Source of the DNA: Lachnospiraceae bacterium
GTDB taxonomy: Bacteria; Bacillota_A; Clostridia; Lachnospirales; Lachnospiraceae
Length of the DNA: 31,699 nucleotides
Assembly: GCA_028694115.1 (NCBI GenBank)
Contig: JAQUUB010000049.1
Coordinates: 1 to 31,699 of the forward strand
Direction of reading: 5' to 3'
Position numbers and translations under genes: made by a program. Of this stretch, positions 8,031-16,663 are shown piece by piece. Below the pieces are notes generated by a model. The model had not been told where the DNA came from, did no database searches, and saw nothing but the letters and a program-made list of their open reading frames with translations. Position 1 is the stretch's first letter. Each line of letters begins with the position of its first letter.

Positions 8031-9395
8031 TTAAAGCTGCGATAAATCAATTAGATGAATGTATCCTTTTATTTTTGATTCTGCATGCAGTTTTTCATCA
8101 AATCCACCAACGGTAAATAAATAAATATAATCAGTATTCATTCTTGCCTGTTCTGCACAGAATAAGAGCCATTCATAATCTTCGTATGTCATAATGCTAT
8201 GTTCCCAGTTGCAAATACCAACCAGTGTTTTCCCACTATCACTCACGGCAGCAATATCAATCGTTCCTACTTTACCGACCCAGCTTCCCGCCCTTTGATA
8301 TTTCAATTCTAATTTCCCTGATTGATTCAAAAGATTCAAATATTCCATACATACACTCGTAAAAGAGCTCGCTGTATAATTGCGAAGAGTATCCGCGATA
8401 TACTGATCGTAAAACTCCTCTTCCGTCATCAACTGTAATTTTGAAAGGTTCGGAAAAAGATACCGAAACCAGAAATAAACAAAATGATTGGAAATACGGT
8501 AAATTCCTTTTTTTGTATTTTCTCTGCCAGCCGTATCAATCGAGTAAATCTTTTCTACAATTTCAAGCTCCATAAGATTTTTTAAGTAGACACTTATTTT
8601 CGCCCTGCTATAATCTGTTTTAAGATAGAGATCATTTAATTTTTCATCACCGGATGCAATTGCCTCTAGAATGGTATGATATACGGTAGGCTCTCTTAGC
8701 TCTTCTGAAACAAATCGTCTCGCCTCATCGTATAAAACTGTACCTTGCTTTAGAATGGTACGGCATATATTTTCTTTCACACTCAGGTTCTGGTTAAAAT
8801 ACCGCCACAGTCCTGGAACACCCCCAAGTATGGAATATACCTCAACACACTGTTCAACCGAATACTTGGAAAATTTTCTTACCAAATCAAGAAAATTCAA
8901 TTCCTTGACCTTTAGAAACCCTGTTATTTCATAAGCACTTTGTCCGATTTTTGATACCATGGTGTTTTCAATAAATCCAATAGAAGAAGAACATAAAACA
9001 ACTAAAACAGGCTGATTATTCCACGCGTTATGAATCAGATTTATGATTTCCTTCATAAATTGGGTACTTGTTTTCACAATAAATTGAAATTCATCAATCA
9101 CAATGATTTTTTTAGGACTCTTTACTGTTGTGATTGCTGAGAAAATAGAAGAAAACTCACATTCTACATCGAACGCTTTAAAGTCACTTTGTACTTCCTT
9201 TGACCAAAGGTATAATTGTTCCTTTTCAGAACACGGTCTGGCCAAATAATAAGAATACGATTTATCCCTACAAAAGTCCATTAACAGACTAGTTTTCCCT
9301 ACGTTTTCTCTTCCGTATAAGACAACTAGCTGACTACCTTCTCGTTCGTAATATGTTTCAAGATTTTTTGTCTCCTGACTTCTTCCAAGTAACAT
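8031..9395 (-). CDS. Archaeal-type AAA ATPase with DUF234 C-terminal domain
   Basis: A 454-residue ATPase of the STAND-like ATP-binding family paired with DUF234. Walker A is GRENVGKT (28-35) and Walker B is KIIVIDEF (about 96-103). A winged-helix-like region follows (DYSRAKISVYLKNLMELEIVEK is its core, residues about 265-290). The C-terminal part should be a PD-(D/E)xK nuclease-like fold: IDIAAV retains the aspartate, but the usual E-x-K strand reads VGICNW, so the metal site looks broken. The start at 9395 lies 4 nt past the end of the preceding phosphodiesterase gene, so the two are coupled. The biological role of this family is poorly known. Members are often mobile or poorly conserved in position. 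Confidence 0.85.
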   Translation of the reverse strand: MLLGRSQETKNLETYYEREGSQLVVLYGRENVGKTSLLMDFCRDKSYSYYLARPCSEKEQLYLWSKEVQSDFKAFDVECEFSSIFSAITTVKSPKKIIVIDEFQFIVKTSTQFMKEIINLIHNAWNNQPVLVVLCSSSIGFIENTMVSKIGQSAYEITGFLKVKELNFLDLVRKFSKYSVEQCVEVYSILGGVPGLWRYFNQNLSVKENICRTILKQGTVLYDEARRFVSEELREPTVYHTILEAIASGDEKLNDLYLKTDYSRAKISVYLKNLMELEIVEKIYSIDTAGRENTKKGIYRISNHFVYFWFRYLFPNLSKLQLMTEEEFYDQYIADTLRNYTASSFTSVCMEYLNLLNQSGKLELKYQRAGSWVGKVGTIDIAAVSDSGKTLVGICNWEHSIMTYEDYEWLLFCAEQARMNTDYIYLFTVGGFDEKLHAESKIKGYIHLIDLSQL

Positions 9396-9399
9396 ATCT

Positions 9400-11121
9400 T
9401 TACCCTTTTCTTATTAACAGTATTTCAAAGTCTTCTCTTGACATAGGTTTTCCCAATAAGAATCCCTGAATATTATCACAATCTATTTTCTTTAAAAACT
9501 CAAACTGTTCTTGCGTTTCCACACCCTCTGCAACTGTTTCAAGCCCAAGTTTCTTGACCATATTTACAACGGACTCTGTTATAATTCCTGTAGAACTATC
9601 AGAAATTGCAGTATCTACAAAGGCACGGTCAATTTTTAAAGTGTCGATTGGAAGATCCTTCAAGTAAGAAAGTGAGGAAAAGCCTGTACCAAAATCATCT
9701 AAAGAGACACGAATCCCATTGGCTCTCAGGAGATTCATTTTTTCAATCACTTCTTCAAAATTCTCTATAAAAATACTTTCTGTGATTTCAATTTCTATAT
9801 CAGTAGCCTGTACATTAAATTGATTCAGTAAACTCATAACAAGGGAGGAGAAATTATCTTTCCTTAGTTGAATTGCAGAAATATTAATGGACATAATTCC
9901 ATCAAAGGAAAACTGTCTCTTCCATGATGCATACGTCATAATTGCTTCTTTTAAAACCCAGTTACCAATCGGAATAATGCCACCACTTTTTTCTGCCAAC
10001 GGAATAAATTCTGCCGGACTAATAAACGATCCGTCTTTATCCTGCCAGCGGATCAGTGCTTCCGCTCCTCTGAGTTTCCCTGTTTTACAGTCAAATTGTG
10101 GTTGGAAATATAATTCAAAGCATTCATTTTCAATTGCAGAACGTAATCGTTTCTCCATCGATACATTCTTCAAAAACTCTTCCAGTATGTCATGATCAAA
10201 GTATTTGATTCCACCTCTTACTTCTTCCTTTGCCTTAAACATACAGATTTCTGCATTTTTAATAATAACAAAACTAGATTCGCCTGCATCCGGGTATTCT
10301 GCAACACCTGTACTCACAGAAATATAAATCTCATCGCGGTTACTAAGGACAAATGGACGTCTGATTCGATTTTTAATACTTCTGTATAGCTGTTCCATGG
10401 TATTACTTCCACATGGGTCATAAATTGCAACAATAAATACATCTGCACCAAAACGTCCGATAATTGTACTCTTATTCTGAAATTCACCTAAATACTGACC
10501 AAAATCCTGAATCAATTCATCCCCAAGAATTAGACCAATACTATCATTGATCTTTTTAAAATCGTCTATGTCAACCATTGCAACACTAACAGACGTACCA
10601 TGTTCTTCTGCCTTTTCAATCATATCTCTTAGTTGTTTCACGAAATAATTACGATTGTTAAGTCCAGTCAAAGAATCATAATACGCCATATAGGTTAATT
10701 CATCATTTTGTTGTTTGAATTTGGTGATATTACGAAAACATACATATTTTTCTAGAGCTTCCCCATTCTCTCCGTATGTAATATAAGCAGATCCATCTAG
10801 CCAGACCTTATTATTTTTCAGACAGAATTCTCTAGTAATTTCATGTAAATTATTTAAATCGGCCTCCAGCACTTCACGGATTAACGATTGATCTTCATTT
10901 CTAACACACTCAAACAAAAGCTCTGTGTCGGTAAACCTTTCAACAGGCATACCGACCAGTTCTTTCCAATCTCCAACGGATTCAAAATATTCCTCCGTAT
11001 AATTATAATAATAATAAGCATGACCTGAAATGTTTAAAAATTTCTGATTAATTCTATCTCTATTCGTTAATTTATCATTGAGTGTTTTCAATAAATCTAC
11101 CTGATAATATAACGCATCCAT
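9400..11121 (-). CDS. PAS / degenerate GGDEF / EAL c-di-GMP phosphodiesterase
   Basis: A 573-residue cytoplasmic signalling protein with no membrane segment. A PAS-like sensor occupies about residues 20-135, a GGDEF domain about 140-305 and an EAL domain about 315-570. The cyclase signature is degenerate: GRFGADVF replaces RxGGDEF, so synthesis of c-di-GMP is unlikely. The EAL side keeps its catalytic set: EALIRW, NISAIQLR, EITES, DDFGTG, LKIDRAF, AEGVET and QGFLLG. It should therefore hydrolyse c-di-GMP, with the GGDEF domain perhaps acting as a GTP or nucleotide sensor. The second of two nearby ATGs (11121) is chosen because AGGAGG is 8 nt upstream; the first is only 2 nt away. It lies 27 nt behind asd. 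Confidence 0.92.
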   Translation of the reverse strand: MDALYYQVDLLKTLNDKLTNRDRINQKFLNISGHAYYYYNYTEEYFESVGDWKELVGMPVERFTDTELLFECVRNEDQSLIREVLEADLNNLHEITREFCLKNNKVWLDGSAYITYGENGEALEKYVCFRNITKFKQQNDELTYMAYYDSLTGLNNRNYFVKQLRDMIEKAEEHGTSVSVAMVDIDDFKKINDSIGLILGDELIQDFGQYLGEFQNKSTIIGRFGADVFIVAIYDPCGSNTMEQLYRSIKNRIRRPFVLSNRDEIYISVSTGVAEYPDAGESSFVIIKNAEICMFKAKEEVRGGIKYFDHDILEEFLKNVSMEKRLRSAIENECFELYFQPQFDCKTGKLRGAEALIRWQDKDGSFISPAEFIPLAEKSGGIIPIGNWVLKEAIMTYASWKRQFSFDGIMSINISAIQLRKDNFSSLVMSLLNQFNVQATDIEIEITESIFIENFEEVIEKMNLLRANGIRVSLDDFGTGFSSLSYLKDLPIDTLKIDRAFVDTAISDSSTGIITESVVNMVKKLGLETVAEGVETQEQFEFLKKIDCDNIQGFLLGKPMSREDFEILLIRKG

Positions 11122-11148
11122 TATCATTACCTCCTATTGAAGTAGATT

Positions 11149-12234
11149 TTATTTCTTTGTAATATATCCCTGCGCTTTCAATAATTCTGCACATAAAACG
11201 GCTCCACCTGCAGCACCACGTACGGTATTATGGGACAATCCTACAAATTTGTAATCATAGATACTATCTTCACGTAAACGTCCGATGCAAACACCCATTC
11301 CGTTTTCATAGTCAACATCCATAGTTACCTGAGGACGGTTATCCTCTTCTAAATATTTTATAAACTGTTTTGGAGCATTTGGAAGATCTAATTCCTGTGG
11401 TACGCCCTTGAACTGTACTAATTTTTCAATTAATTGTTCTTTGGTAGGTTTCTTATTGAATTTCACAAATACAGCTGCTGTATGACCATTTAAAACAGGT
11501 ACACGGATACACTGCGTTGTAATTTTAGGAAGCTCTGCTTTTACAATGACTCCATCTTCTATTTTACCATAGATTTTAAGTGGTTCCTGTTCACTCTTTT
11601 CTTCTTCCCCACCAATATAAGGAATGATGTTGCCTTCCATTTCTGGCCAGTCTTTAAATGTTTTACCAGCTCCTGAAATTGCCTGATAGGTAGTAGCCAC
11701 TACTTCTACTGGTTCAAATTCTCTCCATGCAAACAATACGGGAGCGTAACTTTGAATCGAGCAGTTTGGTTTTACAGCAATAAAGCCTTTCTTTGTTCCA
11801 AGGCGTTCTTTCTGAGATTTGATTACATCCATATGCTCAGGGTTGATTTCTGGAATCACCATTGGTACATCAGGAGTCCATCTATGTGCACTATTGTTAG
11901 AAACAACTGGTGTTTCTGTTTTTGCATAAGCTTCTTCAATTGCACGGATTTCATCTTTTGTCATATCCACTGCACTGAATACAAAATCAACATTAGAAGA
12001 AACTTCTTCTACCTCATTTACATTCATAACTACGATATTTTTTACTGCTTCTGGCATTGGTGTTGTCATTTTCCATCTTCCACCTACTGCTTCTTCATAT
12101 GTCCTTCCAGCACTTCTTGGACTTGCAGCAATTGTTGTTACTTCAAACCAAGGATGATTTTCTAATAAAGAAATAAATCTCTGGCCTACCATACCTGTAC
12201 CACCAAGGATACCAACTTTTAATTTTTCACTCAT
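11149..12234 (-). CDS. asd: Aspartate-semialdehyde dehydrogenase
   Basis: A 361-residue NADPH-dependent enzyme that converts aspartyl phosphate to aspartate semialdehyde, the branch point to lysine/diaminopimelate, threonine and methionine. The N-terminus has the nucleotide loop GILGGTGMVGQRF, and the catalytic cysteine is Cys158 in KPNCSIQSY. The SCSI-like context and length resemble the archaeal/fungal-type subgroup rather than the E. coli type. AGGAG lies about 8 nt before the ATG. It follows argH by about 73 nt that contain two hairpins. No lysC, dapA or hom is nearby, so this is not a complete pathway operon. Confidence 0.95.
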   Translation of the reverse strand: MSEKLKVGILGGTGMVGQRFISLLENHPWFEVTTIAASPRSAGRTYEEAVGGRWKMTTPMPEAVKNIVVMNVNEVEEVSSNVDFVFSAVDMTKDEIRAIEEAYAKTETPVVSNNSAHRWTPDVPMVIPEINPEHMDVIKSQKERLGTKKGFIAVKPNCSIQSYAPVLFAWREFEPVEVVATTYQAISGAGKTFKDWPEMEGNIIPYIGGEEEKSEQEPLKIYGKIEDGVIVKAELPKITTQCIRVPVLNGHTAAVFVKFNKKPTKEQLIEKLVQFKGVPQELDLPNAPKQFIKYLEEDNRPQVTMDVDYENGMGVCIGRLREDSIYDYKFVGLSHNTVRGAAGGAVLCAELLKAQGYITKK

Positions 12235-12262
12235 TTTTCATTCTCCTCATTATATATATTGA

Positions 12263-12307
12263 GTTAGCAGACACCTGTCTCCTAACCCTTTAGTTCGGCA
12301 AAGCCGA
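12263..12307 (-). other. Two stem-loops between argH and asd
   Basis: Right after the argH stop the minus strand folds as TAGTCGGC / GCCGAACTA with a bulge, followed by GTTAG-g-AGAC / GTCT-g-CTAAC with a GG mismatch. Neither is followed by a T tract, so a strong terminator is unlikely. They could stabilise mRNA ends or weaken read-through from argH into asd. Confidence 0.4.
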
Positions 12308-13687
12308 CTAATTACATTTTAAATATTCCTTATAAATTGAAATTACCTTTTCCATTGCTTCCTTGCCAGGTGCTCCAATGGTAAGACGCTTCTCCACACA
12401 GGTCTTCAGACTGATTGCTTCATAGATATCCTCTTCAAAAACGGGACTGATTTCTTTATATTCTGAAAGGCTCATATCATCAAGTGCAATATTTTTTTCT
12501 ATGCAGTATAGCACTAATCTTCCAACAATTCCGTGGGCATCCCGGAACGGCACTCCATGATTTACTAAGTAATCAGCTGCATCCGTTGCATTGGTAAATC
12601 CATTTCTTGCACTCTTTTCCATTACATCTTTTCGAAAGGTAATCGTCGATAACATTCCATTAAATAATGCAAGACATCCCTTTACGGTATCAAATGCGTC
12701 AAATGCAAGTTCTTTGTCCTCCTGCATATCCTTGTTATAGGCAAGTGGTATCCCCTTCATCGTTGTCAGAAGACTCATAAGAGCACCATAGACTCTTCCT
12801 GTTTTCCCTCTTACAAGTTCTGCAATATCAGGATTCTTCTTTTGAGGCATAATACTGCTTCCCGTACTATAAGCATCATCAATTTCAATAAAACGATATT
12901 CATTGGAATTCCAGATAATTACCTCTTCTGAAAATCTGCTAAGATGCATCATAATGGTAGCTAATGCAGATAAAAATTCAATCAAATAATCCCTGTCTGC
13001 AACAGAATCCATACTATTTAAGGTTGGACCTTCAAAATCAAGTAACTGCGCTACATATTCACGATCAAGCGGATAAGTAGTCCCTGCCAGTGCCCCAGAG
13101 CCTAAGGGACAGTAATTCATGCGTTCAAAAATATCTGCTAATCTTCCACGATCTCTTTTAAACATTTCAAAATAAGCGCCTAAATGATGAGCTAATGTAA
13201 TCGGCTGAGCCTTTTGCAAATGGGTAAACCCAGGCATATAAGTTTCCGTATTCTCTTCCATGATTTTGACTAATGTAGTCAACAATTCCTTTAATAATGC
13301 ATCTACGGTTAATAATTCTTCTCTTGTATAAAGCTTCATATCAAGTGCTACCTGATCATTTCGGCTTCTCCCAGTATGAAGTTTTTTCCCAACATCTCCA
13401 ATCCGGTCGATTAAATTTGCCTCAACAAAGCTATGGATATCTTCATACTCTTCTGTTATTTTTAACTTACCACTCTCAATATCTTCCTTAATAGTGGAAA
13501 GACCCTTAATAATCTCAATTTTTTCTTCGTTTGTAAGAATTCCCTGCTTTTCAAGCATTGTCACATGTGCAATACTTCCAGCAATATCCTGAGAATAAAA
13601 CTTTTGATCAAAGGATATCGATGCGTTAAAATTATATACTAACTGGTCCGTTTCTTTTGTAAAACGCCCACCCCATAATTGTGCCAT
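12308..13687 (-). CDS. argH: Argininosuccinate lyase
   Basis: A 459-residue member of the fumarase/aspartase superfamily that splits argininosuccinate into arginine and fumarate, the last step of arginine synthesis. The N-terminus [11 protein letters not shown] is characteristic of ArgH. The family signature [12 protein letters not shown] is intact at about residues 280-291, [13 protein letters not shown] carries substrate contacts, and THLQKAQP holds the catalytic histidine region. The length is normal. GGAG precedes the ATG by 6 nt. argG is not adjacent, although the two genes are commonly paired. It diverges from the SsuBC-like transporter and shares a compact promoter region with it. Confidence 0.96.
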   Translation of the reverse strand: MAQLWGGRFTKETDQLVYNFNASISFDQKFYSQDIAGSIAHVTMLEKQGILTNEEKIEIIKGLSTIKEDIESGKLKITEEYEDIHSFVEANLIDRIGDVGKKLHTGRSRNDQVALDMKLYTREELLTVDALLKELLTTLVKIMEENTETYMPGFTHLQKAQPITLAHHLGAYFEMFKRDRGRLADIFERMNYCPLGSGALAGTTYPLDREYVAQLLDFEGPTLNSMDSVADRDYLIEFLSALATIMMHLSRFSEEVIIWNSNEYRFIEIDDAYSTGSSIMPQKKNPDIAELVRGKTGRVYGALMSLLTTMKGIPLAYNKDMQEDKELAFDAFDTVKGCLALFNGMLSTITFRKDVMEKSARNGFTNATDAADYLVNHGVPFRDAHGIVGRLVLYCIEKNIALDDMSLSEYKEISPVFEEDIYEAISLKTCVEKRLTIGAPGKEAMEKVISIYKEYLKCN

Positions 13688-13724
13688 ATGAATCTCCGTT
13701 CCAAATTTATTAAAAGCAAACTTA

Positions 13725-13753
13725 ATATTACCATAGTTTCACCGTGTTTTCAA
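13725..13753 (-). promoter_or_regulatory. Promoter of argH
   Basis: On the minus strand TTGAAA (complement of 13748-13753) and TAATAT (complement of 13725-13730) are 17 nt apart, and the start codon is 37 nt below the -10. The -35 hexamer overlaps that of the divergent ABC promoter. Confidence 0.6.
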
Positions 13754-13775
13754 TCTTGGCATACAATATTGTAAT
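13747..13775 (+). promoter_or_regulatory. Weak promoter of SsuBC-like ABC genes with palindromic operator
   Basis: TTTTCA (13747-13752) and TGTAAT (13770-13775) are 17 nt apart and 20 nt before the ATPase start. The perfect 12-bp palindrome TACAATATTGTA (13762-13773) overlaps the -10, where a dimeric repressor could block RNA polymerase. The hexamers deviate from consensus, so the call is tentative. Confidence 0.4.
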
Positions 13776-13795
13776 AAAAGTTTTAGGAGAAATAC

Positions 13796-14548
13796 ATGAC
13801 AAGCAAAGCAACTCCCGTATTATCACTAGATCAAATTGGTGTCTCTTATCACAGCATGAGTGGTGAAACAATTGCATTAGCAGGCATTACCTTTCAGATC
13901 ATGCCCGGAGAATTTGTAGCAATTGTAGGACCAAGCGGTTGTGGTAAATCAACGCTTCTTTCCTTGATTTGCGGCCTTATTAAGCCAGAAGAAGGAAGTA
14001 TCGAATTCAATGGCTGCCGTATTGGCTACATGCTTCAAAGAGATCACTTATTTGAATGGAGAACGATACGTAAAAATATACTCCTTGGTCTTGAAATCAA
14101 TCATTCCTTAACACCCGAAAAAATAGAATTAGCAGATAAATTGTTGATGCAATATGGACTCTATCAATTCAAGGACAAAAAACCCTCTGAGCTATCAGGT
14201 GGAATGCGGCAACGCGCAGCTCTCATTCGTACTCTTGTAATGGAACCAGATTTACTTTTACTCGATGAGCCTTTTTCTGCCCTTGATTATCAAACCCGCC
14301 TAAAAGTATCCGATGACATTTATACCATAATTAAGCAAGAACATAAAACGGCATTACTTGTTACCCATGACCTTTCTGAAGCCGTAAGTTTAGGGGAAAG
14401 AGTGATTGTTTTAACAAAAAGACCTGGAACAATTCAAGATATTGTTCCAATTAACTTCTCAATTGATGAAAGAACTCCGCTTGCAGCAAGAAATGCTCCC
14501 GAATTCAAGGAATATTTTAATAAGTTATGGAAGGAGCTAAATCCATGA
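13796..14548 (+). CDS. ABC transporter ATP-binding protein, SsuB/TauB/NitT type
   Basis: A 250-residue ATPase with Walker A GPSGCGKST (45-53), signature ELSGGMRQRAAL, Walker B DLLLLDEPFSALD and the switch LLVTHDLSEAV. The Q-loop region reads GYMLQRDHLFEWRT, the form seen in nitrate/sulfonate/taurine-type importers. The start at 13796 follows TTAGGAG at 6-7 nt. Its stop overlaps the permease start as ATGA, showing translational coupling. No substrate-binding protein or sulfonate-metabolism gene is near. The substrate could be a sulfonate, a thiamine precursor or another small molecule, and cannot be set from sequence. Confidence 0.9.
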   Translation: MTSKATPVLSLDQIGVSYHSMSGETIALAGITFQIMPGEFVAIVGPSGCGKSTLLSLICGLIKPEEGSIEFNGCRIGYMLQRDHLFEWRTIRKNILLGLEINHSLTPEKIELADKLLMQYGLYQFKDKKPSELSGGMRQRAALIRTLVMEPDLLLLDEPFSALDYQTRLKVSDDIYTIIKQEHKTALLVTHDLSEAVSLGERVIVLTKRPGTIQDIVPINFSIDERTPLAARNAPEFKEYFNKLWKELNP

Positions 14549-15369
14549 AATATCGAATGAATCATAACAAAGGCTATGTTAAAAATCAGCAGGAAGAATA
14601 TGTGAGAACTCAAAAAATAAAACGAAGGGCCATCATTTCGGTCCGATTTTTTATTTTGCTATTCTTTTTAATCCAATGGGAATTAACGGCAGAATACGGT
14701 ATCATAGATAGTTTTTTCTTTTCAAGTCCTGGAAGAATTATAAAGACAATCATTAAACTATCTCTAGACTACTCCTTATTCCGAAATATTGCCGTTACCT
14801 TGCTTGAGACACTGGTAAGCTTTTTTCTTGTCATTGTTTTAGGTCTATTGTCAGCAATGGCTCTTTGGTTAAAGCCTTGCATATCAGAAGTTTTAGAGCC
14901 TTACCTGGTTGTATTGAACAGTCTACCCAAATCAGCACTTGCACCACTTTTCATTGTATGGTTAGGCGCAAATGTGAAAACCATCATTGTGGCTGGTATT
15001 TCTGTTGCTATTTTTGGTTCGATCATTAGTCTCTATACTGGTTTTTCAAGTACCGATGAAGATAAAATAAAGCTAATCTATACATTAGGCGGAAGTAAAC
15101 GAGACGTTTTCTTTAAGGTCGTGTTTCCAAGTAATATTCCAACCATTATTAGTACCATGAAAGTAAATATTGGTTTAGCACTCGTTGGTGTCGTAATCGG
15201 AGAATTCCTCGCTGCAAGAGCCGGTCTTGGTTATCTGATTATCTATGGAAGCCAGGTTTTCCAATTAGATTTAGTGCTTATGTCGATCGTAATCCTATGT
15301 TCGATTGCCATGCTCCTTTATGGTATTATTAGTGTTTTCGAAAAGAAATACCAAAAAATAAATTACTAG
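14545..15369 (+). CDS. ABC transporter permease, SsuC/TauC type
   Basis: A 274-residue inner-membrane permease with about six helices of the BPD_transp_1 fold. The cytoplasmic EAA-type coupling loop is visible as YTLGGSKRDVFFKVVFPSNIP near residue 195. The N-terminus is basic and unusually long before the first helix. The start at 14545 is chosen because AAGGAG precedes it by 8 nt; an in-frame ATG at 14527 contains that ribosome site. It overlaps the ATPase stop by 4 nt. A complete importer would need a binding protein, which this locus lacks, so one must be encoded elsewhere or the system is incomplete. Confidence 0.88.
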   Translation: MKYRMNHNKGYVKNQQEEYVRTQKIKRRAIISVRFFILLFFLIQWELTAEYGIIDSFFFSSPGRIIKTIIKLSLDYSLFRNIAVTLLETLVSFFLVIVLGLLSAMALWLKPCISEVLEPYLVVLNSLPKSALAPLFIVWLGANVKTIIVAGISVAIFGSIISLYTGFSSTDEDKIKLIYTLGGSKRDVFFKVVFPSNIPTIISTMKVNIGLALVGVVIGEFLAARAGLGYLIIYGSQVFQLDLVLMSIVILCSIAMLLYGIISVFEKKYQKINY

Positions 15370-15370
15370 T

Positions 15371-15402
15371 ATATAAAAAGGGCTTGCAATTATGCAACCC
15401 CT
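15371..15402 (-). terminator. Terminator between convergent genes
   Basis: On the minus strand AGGG-g-TTGCA, loop TAAT, TGCAA-g-CCCT, then TTTTTATATA. The stem is 9 pairs with one G-G mismatch. It ends the transcript of the small membrane protein. On the plus strand there is no T tract, so it probably serves the ABC genes only weakly. Confidence 0.65.
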
Positions 15403-15438
15403 ATCTACATATCTTATGAACTTTATAAGAATCAAATC

Positions 15439-15909
15439 TCAATTTTTTTCTTTCACAGTTAATATTGTTCCTAGAAAAACTGCAATTCCCGGCAAAATCA
15501 CTTCTACAGTTTTTGTCATAATGCCGATCACCATCATGATTGCAACAAGCAGTAAGGATACAAACACTGGAGAATTTCCAAGGAAAAATCCCATTAATAA
15601 TTCGATAAAAACGATGACACAAATAATCGCAACGGAAACTTCGCTAACCTTTGTACCACAGATGATACTGGCGATAACGATAACGGCTAACGCTACTAAT
15701 GCAACGGTCTGCTTTGGAAAGGTACTTTCCACATAATCATCCGCTCTTGTACGAATTCTTTTTGTATTGTGAATCCCTGCGTCAGATAATACTTCCGTTT
15801 TATCCTCTTCATAAACCCGCACTTTTGCTCGTTCTCTTGAAATATTCCTATTACTTTTTTGCCTGATATCTTTTATTTCTGTCTCACTTACTTCCTGATC
15901 TTTCTTCAT
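15439..15909 (-). CDS. Hypothetical four-helix membrane protein
   Basis: A 156-residue protein I do not recognise. Residues 1-70 are hydrophilic and strongly charged (many Lys, Arg, Glu), then four hydrophobic segments follow: about 71-89 (TVALVALAVIVIASIICG), 94-112, 115-133 and 135-152. The C-terminus ends in VKEKN. This suggests a cytosolic N-terminal region anchored by a compact helix bundle. GAGGAG lies 12 nt before the ATG. It begins 24 nt past the stop of the secreted SGNH hydrolase gene, so the two may be co-transcribed. No function is assigned. Confidence 0.65.
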   Translation of the reverse strand: MKKDQEVSETEIKDIRQKSNRNISRERAKVRVYEEDKTEVLSDAGIHNTKRIRTRADDYVESTFPKQTVALVALAVIVIASIICGTKVSEVSVAIICVIVFIELLMGFFLGNSPVFVSLLLVAIMMVIGIMTKTVEVILPGIAVFLGTILTVKEKN

Positions 15910-15933
15910 AAATTATACCTGCTCCTCTTTCGT

Positions 15934-16614
15934 TTATTTACCTATTGCAAGTCTCATCAGCGTCATAATATAGTCATTTGCGGGTGCATTGGCATAATGA
16001 ATGCCATCCTCTGGAGCGAATCCTGCTGTTAACATAGGTGTATAAATATCAATATACTGGAAAGGAAATTGTGCATATATTTGCTGGTTAAATGCTACGA
16101 CATCCGCATTCCAGGTATTCTGCATATTCTCTGGTGCTACTCCATTTCTCAAGTTCGTATTGTACAAATTAGAGTCATTTGCTGCTGCAAGCGACATATA
16201 ATAGACCTGGCAGTTTGCCCATGTCGTACTCTGCATAGTTTGATACATGGCTACATATTCATTAATTCTCTGTGGATCATTATACCCCATATAATTTACA
16301 ATTTTCCATCTGCTATATTCCGGATGGGAAGCCATGATCTGATTGACCTGTGGAATACCAACGAGTACCATCCAGTCGTATCCCATACCATAACCATATA
16401 CAAAAAATTCATTTGGCATCTTTGTGGCAAAATAATTCAAGTATTCTGTTCTGCTGTCGCCTAATACAATCACTCCATAATTAGAAGCTTTACTTACTTT
16501 ACTTACTTTACTTCCTTTACTTCCTGCTGCATTTGCAACAACTGGATTCATAACGGTTAAAACAGTACATAAAACCAGTACTAAACTCAAAAATCTCCGA
16601 CAAACTTTCTTCAT
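15934..16614 (-). CDS. Secreted SGNH/GDSL-family hydrolase
   Basis: A 226-residue exported protein. Residues 1-29 form a Sec signal peptide (KKVCRRF then a hydrophobic core, cleavage near VANAA). A short Lys/Ser repeat linker (GSKGSKVSKVSKAS) leads to the enzyme domain. The SGNH blocks are visible: GDSRTEY (Ser54), glycine-rich YGYGMGYD, GYND (about 110-113) and the terminal D-G-I-H dyad (Asp203, His206). It should be a carbohydrate or acyl esterase acting outside the cell; the substrate is unknown. The start at 16614 has GGAGG 6 nt upstream; an earlier in-frame ATG at 16638 lacks one. Confidence 0.82.
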   Translation of the reverse strand: MKKVCRRFLSLVLVLCTVLTVMNPVVANAAGSKGSKVSKVSKASNYGVIVLGDSRTEYLNYFATKMPNEFFVYGYGMGYDWMVLVGIPQVNQIMASHPEYSRWKIVNYMGYNDPQRINEYVAMYQTMQSTTWANCQVYYMSLAAANDSNLYNTNLRNGVAPENMQNTWNADVVAFNQQIYAQFPFQYIDIYTPMLTAGFAPEDGIHYANAPANDYIMTLMRLAIGK

Positions 16615-16663
16615 TCTTAACCTCCATACCCTATTCATAAGATTATAATTTTCACACCCATCT

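Noticed and set aside
11752..12165. 137-codon open frame on the plus strand
   Set aside because: It lies wholly inside asd on the other strand, is Cys/Phe/Trp-rich, and has no ribosome site; it is a shadow frame.
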